From Pseudomonadota bacterium (lineage in GTDB: Bacteria; Pseudomonadota; Alphaproteobacteria; Sphingomonadales; Sphingomonadaceae): 5,320 nucleotides of DNA. The notes beneath the pieces were generated by a model. The model had not been told where the DNA came from. It saw only the letters and a program-made list of their open reading frames with translations, and did not search any database. Positions 1 to 4,990 of this stretch are shown in pieces (position 1 is the stretch's first letter; each line of letters opens with the position of its first letter). The translations under genes and the position numbers were made by a program. The stretch spans positions 1-5,320 of the forward strand of contig JAEWJQ010000296.1 of NCBI GenBank assembly GCA_023386515.1. Direction: 5' to 3'.

Positions 1-11
1 ACGGTAGTCTA

Positions 12-359
12 TCATCGGGCGCTCGCGACCTCCGGCGACGCGGGCAGGTTGGCGAGCTGCACCGGCTGGCGCCCGACCAATGTCGCGACGGCGGTGCGGC
101 CACTCTCTCGCATCTCCGCGCGGCAGCGTTCGGCATCCCGCCGCGCCGCGACGTCGGCACCCCGCGGCGCACAGGCCCAGGCGGCGGCCCGCATGACCCG
201 TGCGTCCAGTACCGCCCGATGCTTCGGATTGTTGAGATTCAGCCCCCTGGTCGAGATACGAGCCGATACGGTTTCCCGCGCGGGGTCGGCAGCTACCGTG
301 CCGATGCTCAGGCACGACAGGACGAGCGACGCCGAAGCGACGCGGATCAGGTTCTTCAT
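12..359 (-). CDS. UrcA family secreted protein, 115 aa
   Basis: Small exported protein of the UrcA family; its biochemical function is unknown. Start: the ATG at 357-359 (minus) has an AGGAG (complement of 367-371) seven bases upstream. An in-frame extension to 431 has no ribosome binding site and would put Arg-rich sequence before the signal peptide. Residues 1-24 form a Sec signal peptide: MKNLIR, a hydrophobic core, and likely cleavage after TVAA. The mature part has the UrcA pattern: a beta-strand-like TVSARIS (29-35), a LNLNNPKHRAVLDARVMRAAAWAC segment (40-63), then a second cysteine in ERC (79), followed by ESGRTAVATL. Cys63 and Cys79 probably form a disulfide in the periplasm. Family recognition is from memory of the pattern. 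The gene diverges from the helicase and ends at TGA (complement of 12-14), so it is complete. It could be only a distant UrcA relative, but the signal peptide and two-cysteine layout make the call fairly secure. Confidence 0.85.
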   Translation of the reverse strand: MKNLIRVASASLVLSCLSIGTVAADPARETVSARISTRGLNLNNPKHRAVLDARVMRAAAWACAPRGADVAARRDAERCRAEMRESGRTAVATLVGRQPVQLANLPASPEVASAR

Positions 360-390
360 GGTGATACTCCTGCAATAGCTCGCGCCGCAT

Positions 391-404
391 CGGGGCCGGC
401 CCCG
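391..404. repeat. 14-bp perfect GC palindrome in the divergent intergenic region
   Basis: CGGGGCCGGCCCCG is its own reverse complement and lies between the divergent UrcA and helicase genes. It would sit in the 5' untranslated part of the UrcA transcript if that gene's promoter lies further right. It has no unpaired loop, so a dimeric protein site is at least as likely as an RNA hairpin. GC-rich self-complementary words arise by chance in this genome, so a function is uncertain. Confidence 0.4.
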
Positions 405-416
405 TGCCGCGTCTCT

Positions 417-455
417 GCCGGACCGGCTCACCAGGGCCGGTGCGTCCCTCCGGCC
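417..455 (+). other. Cluster of mutually exclusive short hairpins before the helicase leader
   Basis: Four GC blocks can pair in alternative ways. GCCGG (417-421) pairs with CCGGC (423-427). ACCGGC (422-427) pairs with GCCGGT (436-441) over an 8-nt loop. GGCCGG (435-440) pairs with CCGGCC (450-455) over a 9-nt loop. Only some can form at once, an arrangement seen in attenuators. They lie just before the ribosome binding site at 466-470. No U-tract follows, so none is a clear terminator. Chance pairing of GGCC/CCGG words is a real alternative. Confidence 0.25.
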
Positions 456-476
456 ATGTGCCGATAGGAGCGATCC

Positions 477-575
477 ATGTCGTCCTCACGACGTCGCGAC
501 GACAGCTATGTTGCAGTGCACCATTGCGATGCGGCTTGCCTCCGCTTGCCGCGTTCCCTACCTGTTCGCCGGTGA
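477..575 (+). CDS. Possible 32-aa leader ORF translationally coupled to uvrD
   Basis: A 32-codon ORF starts with ATG at 477, preceded by AGGAG (466-470) at a six-base spacing, which is the best plus-strand ribosome binding site in this intergenic region. It ends with TGA at 573-575, which overlaps the GTG start of the helicase at 572 in the sequence GTGA. That is the classic geometry for translational coupling, and the helicase GTG has no ribosome binding site of its own. The peptide begins MSSSRRRDD, has a central HHCDAAC (His15, His16, Cys17, Cys21) and ends in an Arg/Pro-rich tail. There is no signal peptide or membrane segment, and I recognise no family. It may be a regulatory leader whose translation delivers ribosomes to uvrD. 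The alternative is a fortuitous ORF, with the helicase read from a leaderless SOS promoter: the LexA-type box lies inside its last codons. Confidence 0.4.
   Translation: MSSSRRRDDSYVAVHHCDAACLRLPRSLPVRR
536..564 (+). promoter_or_regulatory. Weak candidate promoter for a leaderless uvrD transcript
   Basis: TTGCCT (536-541) and TACCTG (559-564) are spaced by 17 bp and would place transcription initiation at about 571-572, on the GTG start codon. The -10 match is poor. The appeal is positional: it overlaps the LexA-type box, as an SOS promoter should, and would explain why the GTG lacks a ribosome binding site. Confidence 0.25.
553..567 (+). promoter_or_regulatory. LexA-type SOS box (GTTC-N7-GTTC) before uvrD
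   Basis: GTTCCCTACCTGTTC matches the alphaproteobacterial LexA operator GTTC-N7-GTTC at all eight specified bases and ends five bases before the helicase GTG. The match and position are seen directly. That Alphaproteobacteria use this direct-repeat operator is established for the class, and uvrD is an SOS gene in E. coli. Repression of this helicase by LexA and its induction after DNA damage are inferred. A chance match anywhere in the window is possible, but a match placed directly before a repair-helicase gene is much less likely. Confidence 0.55.
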
Positions 576-2851
576 CCGACGCTGCGCAATCCCTGCAAGA
601 TCCGCCCTATCTCAAGGGTCTGAACCCGCCCCAGCGCGAAGCGGTGCTGACCACGGAAGGGCCCGTGCTGATGCTGGCCGGCGCCGGCACCGGCAAGACC
701 GCGGCGCTGACCGCGCGGCTCGCCCATCTGCTGTGGACGCGTAAGGCCTATCCGTCGGAGATCCTCGCGGTCACCTTCACCAACAAGGCGGCGCGCGAAA
801 TGCGCGAGCGCGTCGGACGGCTGGTCGGCGAAGCGGTGGAGGGCATGCCGTGGCTCGGCACCTTCCACGCGATCGGCGCTAAGATGCTACGCCGCCATGC
901 CGAACTGGTCGGACTGCAGAGTAATTTCACCATCCTCGACACCGACGACCAGCTGCGCTTGCTCAAGCAGCTGATCGTCGCGGCCGATCTCGACGAAAAG
1001 CGCTTCCCCGCGCGCAGCCTCGCCGGGCTGATCGATGACTGGAAGAACAAGGGACTCGTTCCCGCCGACATCGACGCGGGCGAGAGCGAACGCTTCGCCA
1101 ATGGCCGCGGCGGCGAACTCTATGCGCAATATCAGGATCGGCTGAAGGCGCTCAACGCCTGCGACTTCGGCGACCTGCTGTTGCACATGCTGACCATCCT
1201 GAAGACACATGCCGACGTGCTGCGCCTGTATCAGGAGCGGTTCCGCTACATCATGGTCGACGAATATCAGGACACCAACGTCGTCCAATATCTCTGGCTG
1301 CGGCTGCTCGCCCAGGCGCGCAAGAACATCGCCTGCGTCGGCGACGACGACCAATCGATCTATTCGTGGCGCGGGGCGCAGGTCGAGAACATCCTCCGGT
1401 TCGAACGTGATTTCCCCGGCGCGACGGTGATCAAGCTCGAACAGAACTACCGCTCGACCCCGCATATCCTCGGCGCTGCGTCCGGCGTCATCGCCAACAA
1501 CGGCGGGCGACTCGGCAAGACATTGTGGACCGAGCTCGACGTCGGCGAGAAGGTCCGCGTCATCGGCGTCTGGGACGGCCCGGAGGAAGCGCGCCGCGTC
1601 GGCGACGAGATCGAGACGGCGCGCCGCAACGGCGTCAGCCTCGACCGGATCGCCATCCTCGTCCGCGCCCAGCACCAGACGCGCGAATTCGAGGACCGCT
1701 TCATCGCGATCGGCCTGCCCTATCGCATCGTCGGCGGTTACCGCTTCTACGAACGCGCCGAGATCCGCGACGCGCTCGCCTATCTGCGCGTCGTCAACCA
1801 GCCCGCGGACGACCTCGCCTTCGAACGGATCGTCAACGTTCCCAAGCGCGGCCTCGGCGACAAGGCGCTGGCCAAGATCCACCAACTCGCCCGGATCGAG
1901 GGGCTGCCGCTCACCATCGCCTCGGCCCGCATCCTCGACACCGACGAGCTGACGCCACAGGCGCGTCGCGCGCTCGGCAATCTCGTCGGCGACATCGCGC
2001 GCTGGCGCGACATGGCGCGCGAGCTGCCGCATGCCGAACTGGCCCGCCAGCTACTCGACGAAAGCGGCTATACCGCAATGTGGCAGGCGGAAAAATCGGT
2101 CGAGGCCGCCGGGCGGTTGGAGAATTTGTCCGAACTCGTCCGCGCGATGGAGGAATATGAGTCGCTCGGCGCGTTCCTCGAACACGTCAGCCTCGTCATG
2201 GACAATGAGGGCGGTGCGCAGGACCCGCAAGTGACCATCATGACGATCCACGCCGCCAAGGGGCTGGAGTTCGACACCGTCTTCCTGGTCGGCTGGGAGG
2301 AAGGACTGTTCCCGTCGCAGCGCGCGCTCGACGAGGGCGGGACGAAGAGCCTCGAGGAGGAACGGCGCCTCGCTTATGTGGCGATCACCCGCGCGCGGCG
2401 ACAGGCGGTGATCATCCATGCCGCCCACCGCCGCATTTACGGCCAATGGCCGTCGAGCATCCCCAGCCGGTTCGTCAACGAACTGCCGAACGAGCACATC
2501 GATGCCGAGACGACCATGTCGGGCGGCGAAAGCCTCTGGCGCGCCAACTGGTCGGAACGCGCCGATCCATTTGCCGACGTCGCGCGCGGTACGGGTCGCG
2601 GCCCCGGCTGGCAACGCGCCGCCGGCAGCGGATCGAGCTTCACGACGCAGCCGACGCGGATCGTCGAGAGCCGCGCCAGTGCGGTCAGCCTCGGCAACAA
2701 GGGCCGCGACGATCTGTCGCCGGGCATGCGCGTCTTCCACCAGAAGTTCGGCTACGGCGCGATCGCGGAGATCGAAGGCAACAAGCTCGAGATCGATTTC
2801 GAAACCGCAGGCCGCAAGCGCGTCATGGACAGTTTCGTCACGCTGACGTGA
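572..2851 (+). CDS. uvrD: ATP-dependent DNA helicase UvrD/PcrA, 759 aa
   Basis: Superfamily 1A 3'-5' DNA helicase of UvrD/PcrA type. It unwinds duplex DNA in nucleotide excision and mismatch repair and strips RecA or stalled RNA polymerase from DNA in the cytoplasm. All helicase motifs are present: Q motif LNPPQREAV (17-25), Walker A AGAGTGKT (36-43), Ia VTFTNKAAREM (67-77), GTFHA (96-100), Walker B VDEYQD (229-234), motif III GDDDQSIYSWRGA (257-269), IV LEQNYRS (289-295), V TIHAAKGLEFD (558-568) and VI AYVAITRAR (601-609). The C-terminal PGMRVFHQKFGYGAI...FVTL (717-758) is the Tudor-like domain that contacts RNA polymerase in PcrA/UvrD. I chose the GTG at 572: conserved sequence begins just after it, and the 759-aa length fits the family. 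The frame stays open back to 404, but that part is Cys/Pro-rich junk. The start lacks a ribosome binding site and overlaps the leader ORF stop (GTGA). A LexA-type box just upstream suggests SOS control. The protein is intact with no missing catalytic residue. Confidence 0.95.
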   Translation: MTDAAQSLQDPPYLKGLNPPQREAVLTTEGPVLMLAGAGTGKTAALTARLAHLLWTRKAYPSEILAVTFTNKAAREMRERVGRLVGEAVEGMPWLGTFHAIGAKMLRRHAELVGLQSNFTILDTDDQLRLLKQLIVAADLDEKRFPARSLAGLIDDWKNKGLVPADIDAGESERFANGRGGELYAQYQDRLKALNACDFGDLLLHMLTILKTHADVLRLYQERFRYIMVDEYQDTNVVQYLWLRLLAQARKNIACVGDDDQSIYSWRGAQVENILRFERDFPGATVIKLEQNYRSTPHILGAASGVIANNGGRLGKTLWTELDVGEKVRVIGVWDGPEEARRVGDEIETARRNGVSLDRIAILVRAQHQTREFEDRFIAIGLPYRIVGGYRFYERAEIRDALAYLRVVNQPADDLAFERIVNVPKRGLGDKALAKIHQLARIEGLPLTIASARILDTDELTPQARRALGNLVGDIARWRDMARELPHAELARQLLDESGYTAMWQAEKSVEAAGRLENLSELVRAMEEYESLGAFLEHVSLVMDNEGGAQDPQVTIMTIHAAKGLEFDTVFLVGWEEGLFPSQRALDEGGTKSLEEERRLAYVAITRARRQAVIIHAAHRRIYGQWPSSIPSRFVNELPNEHIDAETTMSGGESLWRANWSERADPFADVARGTGRGPGWQRAAGSGSSFTTQPTRIVESRASAVSLGNKGRDDLSPGMRVFHQKFGYGAIAEIEGNKLEIDFETAGRKRVMDSFVTLT

Positions 2852-2887
2852 GCAGGCCATCAACACGTTCAAAAATCGTCGAAAGAT

Positions 2888-2968
2888 TTATCGTGACGAA
2901 TATTGGTAGCGGAGGTTGGCATAGACCTCGGAGCCCTGACGCACGCGCCCCGTCACCAAATTACTCAT
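2888..2968 (-). pseudogene. Possible 26-codon remnant of a larger gene
   Basis: On the minus strand an ORF runs from ATG (2966-2968) to TAA (2888-2890). Its central part reads RVRQGSEVYANLRYQY, which has the alternating polar/aromatic look of a terminal strand of an outer-membrane beta-barrel protein, and its codons are like those of real genes here. There is no ribosome binding site and the DNA upstream (2969 onward) is AT-rich and does not continue the reading frame convincingly. I infer the last piece of a decayed gene, but it could be a chance ORF or a small unrecognised protein. The barrel suggestion rests only on residue pattern. Confidence 0.2.
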
Positions 2969-3127
2969 TTTGGCTGAACTGTCTCACTGTCCCGTTTTGC
3001 TGCAACCTGTTGAAGACCCTCTCGAAACCCAAAAACTAACGTGTTGATAGCTAATTGGATTTGGTGATCATTGTGGCGAAGACGTTACTTCGTGAAGCCA
3101 ATCTTCACCGATTTAGTCAACGAACAG

Positions 3128-3156
3128 TTCATATCCAGTATACCGCCTGCTATACA
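3128..3156 (+). promoter_or_regulatory. Sigma70-like promoter for the PEP-CTERM gene
   Basis: TTCATA (3128-3133) and TATACA (3151-3156) are separated by 17 bp and match TTGACA and TATAAT at four and five of six positions. Initiation near 3163 would give a leader of about 37 nt carrying the GGGGAA ribosome binding site. ATACCG occurs at 3140-3145 in the spacer and again at 3162-3167, 22 bp apart, which could be a regulator site. GAACAGTTC (3122-3130) is a perfect palindrome overlapping the -35. Confidence 0.5.
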
Positions 3157-3199
3157 TTCCCATACCGTCGCGGATGGCGACGTCGGATGGGGAACCAAC

Positions 3200-3835
3200 A
3201 TGAAGAAATACCTGATCTTTTCCGCAACGGCTGCCGTAACGCTGCTGGCAGCGGCGCAACCGGCCTCGGCGGCGTCGATCATCGACCTGAAGACCGTTAA
3301 GCTGACCGACGACGGCTCGACCGGCTTCGGCAGCAGCGAACTCGCCGACCTGCGCGCCGCTGCCGACAAGGCGGCCGGCGTGACGTCGCAGATCGATGTC
3401 CTGCCCAACGTCTTTGGCGGCACGATCGGCAATTGGACCGCCGAACTGTTTTCCGGCACGCTGAACGTCGCCACGACGGGCTTCTATGATTTCAATTTTA
3501 CCCCGCTGAACAGCCCGATCGCCGGCTTCATCAAGATCGACGGCAAGATCATCGACCGCGTCACGCTGGGAAGCAACGGCAACGGCACGAGCCTGAGCGG
3601 CTCGACCCTGAGCGCCGGCGCCCACGCGTTCGAGGCGTTCATCGTCAAGAAGGGCGGCAATGCCGGCAGCTTCACCGCCAACGCCAGCGGCACCAACGCG
3701 GCATCGCTGACCTTCTCGCCCCTCACCGGCGCGGTGCCGGAACCGGCGACTTGGGCGATGCTGATCGTCGGCTTCGGCATGATCGGCGCGGCTGCCCGCT
3801 ACCGCCGGCGCAGCACCCGCGTCGCTTTCGGCTGA
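3200..3835 (+). CDS. PEPxxWA-CTERM sorting domain protein with PA14-like core, 211 aa
   Basis: Exported protein carrying the sphingomonad form of the PEP-CTERM signal, expected to be processed by an exosortase at the inner membrane and released or anchored at the cell surface. Start: ATG at 3200 has GGGGAA (3189-3194) five bases upstream. The frame extends to a TTG at 3071 but only the ATG gives a normal signal peptide, MKKYLIFSATAAVTLLAAA with cleavage likely after ASA (24). The C-terminus is PEPATWA (180-186), a hydrophobic segment to about 199 and the basic tail RYRRRSTR. The middle (84-160) contains FSGTLNVATTGFYDFNF, GFIKIDGKIIDRV and STLSAGAHAFEAFIVKKGG, an order of elements resembling a PA14 beta-sandwich (sugar-binding type); this is inference. 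There are no cysteines. No exosortase or EPS gene is in the window. A terminator follows at 3860, so the gene appears monocistronic. Confidence 0.9.
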   Translation: MKKYLIFSATAAVTLLAAAQPASAASIIDLKTVKLTDDGSTGFGSSELADLRAAADKAAGVTSQIDVLPNVFGGTIGNWTAELFSGTLNVATTGFYDFNFTPLNSPIAGFIKIDGKIIDRVTLGSNGNGTSLSGSTLSAGAHAFEAFIVKKGGNAGSFTANASGTNAASLTFSPLTGAVPEPATWAMLIVGFGMIGAAARYRRRSTRVAFG

Positions 3836-3859
3836 CCCGCGCCTGCACGGAAGCCAGGG

Positions 3860-3887
3860 GGCCGTCGCTGCGAAGCGGCGGCCTTTT
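3860..3887 (+). terminator. Rho-independent terminator after the PEP-CTERM gene
   Basis: GGCCGTCGCT (3860-3869) pairs with AGCGGCGGCC (3874-3883) over ten positions with one G-U wobble. The loop is GCGA, a stable GNRA tetraloop, and TTTT follows at 3884-3887. It starts 25 bp past the stop codon and separates this unit from the next gene. Confidence 0.88.
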
Positions 3888-3921
3888 GCGCTTCGGTGGT
3901 GTGCGGCAGGCGCGTCGTTCA

Positions 3922-3947
3922 GGAACCGCCAAGGCACGATCTGCGTA
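3922..3947 (+). promoter_or_regulatory. EcfG-like (general stress sigma) promoter before the glycine-zipper gene
   Basis: GGAAC (3922-3926), a 17-bp spacer and CGTA (3944-3947) match the alphaproteobacterial EcfG consensus GGAAC-N16/17-CGTT at eight of nine positions. The -35 part is perfect. Initiation would fall near 3954, giving a leader of about 43 nt with the strong ribosome binding site at 3982. Regulation by the general stress response is inferred. Confidence 0.4.
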
Positions 3948-3952
3948 GATCG
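3937..3952. repeat. Inverted repeat overlapping the -10 before the glycine-zipper gene
   Basis: CGATCT (3937-3942) and AGATCG (3947-3952) are perfect inverted repeats around GCGT. The unit covers the presumed -10 of the EcfG-like promoter, where a repressor dimer would block initiation. A six-bp hairpin is the alternative reading. Confidence 0.35.
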
Positions 3953-3996
3953 ACCTTACGCCCGGTATGGCCGGATGTTTGAGGAGGATTACGCTG

Positions 3997-4560
3997 ATGT
4001 TCGCCCGTTTGCTTGCCACCGCCGCTGCCGCGACCGTCCTCGCATCGGCGGCGGCGCGGGGCGCCGGTCAGAGCGGGGCCGACGACGCCCGCTTCGCCGC
4101 CGCGCAGGCGCGCTTCGATGCCGAGCTCGCGCGCTATCGCGCGGAATTCGACCGCTATCGCGCCGCCCGCGGCGGCGGCTACAGCTCGAACGCCGGTCCG
4201 GGCGGGTATCGCCAGGCGCCGGTGCCGGGCAGCTACGACCCGCGCTACGCCGACAATGGCGACGACGACCGCTACGAGAACGGCTACGATCCGGCCCGCT
4301 ATTATCGCTCGGGTACCAGCTATCGTGAACGCGTGCTGAGCCCGGACGAGCGCGTCTATGCCGGTAACGACGGCCGCTATTACTGCCGCCGCAGCGACGG
4401 CACGACCGGGTTGATCGTCGGTGGCGCGGCGGGCGGCCTGCTCGGCAACGTCATCGACGGCGGACACAGCCGCATCGTCGGCACACTGCTCGGCGGTGCC
4501 GCCGGCGCTCTGGCCGGCAAGGCGATCGATCAGAACCAGTCGGACATCCGCTGCCGCTGA
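3997..4560 (+). CDS. Exported glycine-zipper 2TM protein, 187 aa
   Basis: Envelope protein of the glycine-zipper 2TM type, related to the 17-kDa surface antigen group; it probably inserts in or associates with the outer membrane. Its exact role is unknown. Start: ATG at 3997 has AGGAGGA (3982-3988) eight bases upstream; the in-frame ATG at 3967 has none. Residues 1-20 form a signal peptide. Residues 31-58 are four near-identical heptads (ARFAAAQ, ARFDAEL, ARYRAEF, DRYRAAR), a likely charged helix or coiled coil. Residues 59-128 are rich in Gly, Tyr, Asp and Arg. YYCRRSDGTTG leads into two perfect zippers: Gly138/142/146/150 and Gly162/166/170/174. Cys130 and Cys186 (in the terminal CR) may form a disulfide closing the zipper hairpin. 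There is no lipobox, so it is not an obvious lipoprotein. It is preceded by an EcfG-like promoter and is convergent with the next gene, with 27 bp between the stop codons. Confidence 0.9.
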   Translation: MFARLLATAAAATVLASAAARGAGQSGADDARFAAAQARFDAELARYRAEFDRYRAARGGGYSSNAGPGGYRQAPVPGSYDPRYADNGDDDRYENGYDPARYYRSGTSYRERVLSPDERVYAGNDGRYYCRRSDGTTGLIVGGAAGGLLGNVIDGGHSRIVGTLLGGAAGALAGKAIDQNQSDIRCR

Positions 4561-4576
4561 TCGCCGACCGATTGTT

Positions 4577-4602
4577 GTCGGGCGGGTCTAGGCCCGCTCG
4601 AC
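4577..4602. terminator. Hairpin at the convergent gene junction
   Basis: Ten bases at 4577-4586 (GTCGGGCGGG) pair with 4593-4602 (CCCGCTCGAC) with one G-U wobble over a six-base loop. The hairpin begins 17 bp after the glycine-zipper stop and contains the TAG stop of the opposing gene in its loop. Neither strand has a following U-tract, so it is not a classical intrinsic terminator. It could define or protect both 3' ends. A competing weaker stem pairs CCGAC (4564-4568) with 4577-4581. Confidence 0.5.
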
Positions 4603-4929
4603 GGCGAGCAAGGTGACGCCGGCATATTTCCCCTGCGCCGGGTCGTAGAGCGTGCTCGGAAAGAAGGGACGATCCTCGACGATGCTCGGCGCGCCGAGGC
4701 CGTCGAGCTTGAACGTGCCCATCTTCTCCTCGCGCGGCGGCTTGCCGTCCCGCTCCAGCGTCACTGCGTCCAGATAGATTTCGCCATGGCGCGTGAACAG
4801 GATGTGCGGCGCGAGCAGCACCGCGCCGCGATTATAGGTGGCGGTGATCGCCCGCATCCGGACGATCGCTTCGAACAGGGTCGGCATCGGGCCGCTGGGG
4901 GTCGGCTCGCCTGCATGGGGCTCAGTCAT
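4588..4929 (-). CDS. Hypothetical protein with WYL-like core, 113 aa
   Basis: I do not recognise a named family with certainty. I chose the ATG at 4927-4929 (minus), which has only a weak AGAG eight bases upstream; an in-frame TTG at 4947 would add six residues, and Met15 is another option. There is no signal peptide, membrane segment or cysteine, so it is probably cytoplasmic. Residues 18-79 run LFEAIVRMRAITATYNRG, then LLAPHILFTRHGEIYLDAV, then a charged loop and GTFKLDGL. This order (basic helix, TYNRG, LxPHxL, G-x-x-YL, F-x-L-D) resembles the WYL ligand-sensing domain of bacterial regulators, but without a DNA-binding domain. The tail YDPAQGKYAGVTLLAV ends the protein. WYL similarity is an inference from pattern. 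It is divergent from the DUF5872 gene, with 92 bp between them. Confidence 0.75.
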   Translation of the reverse strand: MTEPHAGEPTPSGPMPTLFEAIVRMRAITATYNRGAVLLAPHILFTRHGEIYLDAVTLERDGKPPREEKMGTFKLDGLGAPSIVEDRPFFPSTLYDPAQGKYAGVTLLAVERA

Positions 4930-4965
4930 CGGGATCGCTCTAGCCAAGGTCGCTGCAGCGCAGCA

Positions 4966-4990
4966 AGAACGCTTTACGCAACGCTGCGTT
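4966..4990 (+). promoter_or_regulatory. EcfG-like promoter before the DUF5872 gene
   Basis: AGAAC (4966-4970), a 16-bp spacer and CGTT (4987-4990) match GGAAC-N16-CGTT at eight of nine positions. Initiation near 4997 would leave a leader of about 25 nt containing the AAGGG ribosome binding site (5009-5013). The same bases also form an inverted repeat, GAACGC-N13-GCGTTC (4967-4991), with AACGC-T-GCGTT (4980-4990) inside, so an operator is an alternative reading. Confidence 0.4.

Larger units (their letters stand above)
2852..3199. other. 348-bp AT-richer intergenic region
   Basis: There is no convincing intact gene between the helicase stop and the PEP-CTERM start. The stretch is visibly richer in A and T than its surroundings, especially 2950-3170, and contains many short homopolymer runs. 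It holds a 26-codon minus-strand ORF that resembles a gene remnant (2888-2968), weak inverted repeats such as GAGGT/ACCTC (2912-2929) and CCAAA/TTTGG (2956-2973), and a promoter at its right end. I found no strong rho-independent terminator directly after the helicase. Confidence 0.6.

Noticed and set aside
13..45. Lipobox-like VLSC in the UrcA signal peptide (gene residues 13-16) was considered for lipoprotein status
   Set aside because: The Leu before Ser is not a usual lipobox residue and a better signal peptidase I site (TVAA, residue 24) follows. The coordinates given are only those of the gene's 3' end region; the motif itself lies near 312-323.
404..571. In-frame upstream extension of the helicase from a GTG at 404
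   Set aside because: The extra 56 residues are Cys/Pro/Arg-rich with no family similarity, there is no ribosome binding site at 404, and helicase-like sequence starts right after the GTG at 572.
887..2032. Long open frame antisense to the helicase (381 codons)
   Set aside because: It is antisense to conserved helicase motifs. High-GC codon bias opens this frame, and I see no ribosome binding site or recognisable domain.
2051..2872. Second antisense open frame across the helicase 3' end
   Set aside because: Same cause: a GC-driven shadow of an unmistakable gene, with Arg/Ala/Asp-rich low-information product.
2875..2899. Possible helicase terminator (TCGTC/GACGA)
   Set aside because: Only five base pairs with a 14-base loop and no following T-run, so it is not a credible terminator.
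3113..3937. Antisense open frame over the PEP-CTERM gene (274 codons)
   Set aside because: It crosses the strong terminator and the whole PEP-CTERM gene, and its product is low-complexity Arg/Ala/Gly with no start signal.
3919..4467. Antisense open frame over the glycine-zipper gene (182 codons)
   Set aside because: Its Ala/Val-rich product mirrors the Gly/Ala/Arg codons of the real gene, which has a signal peptide, strong RBS and glycine zippers.
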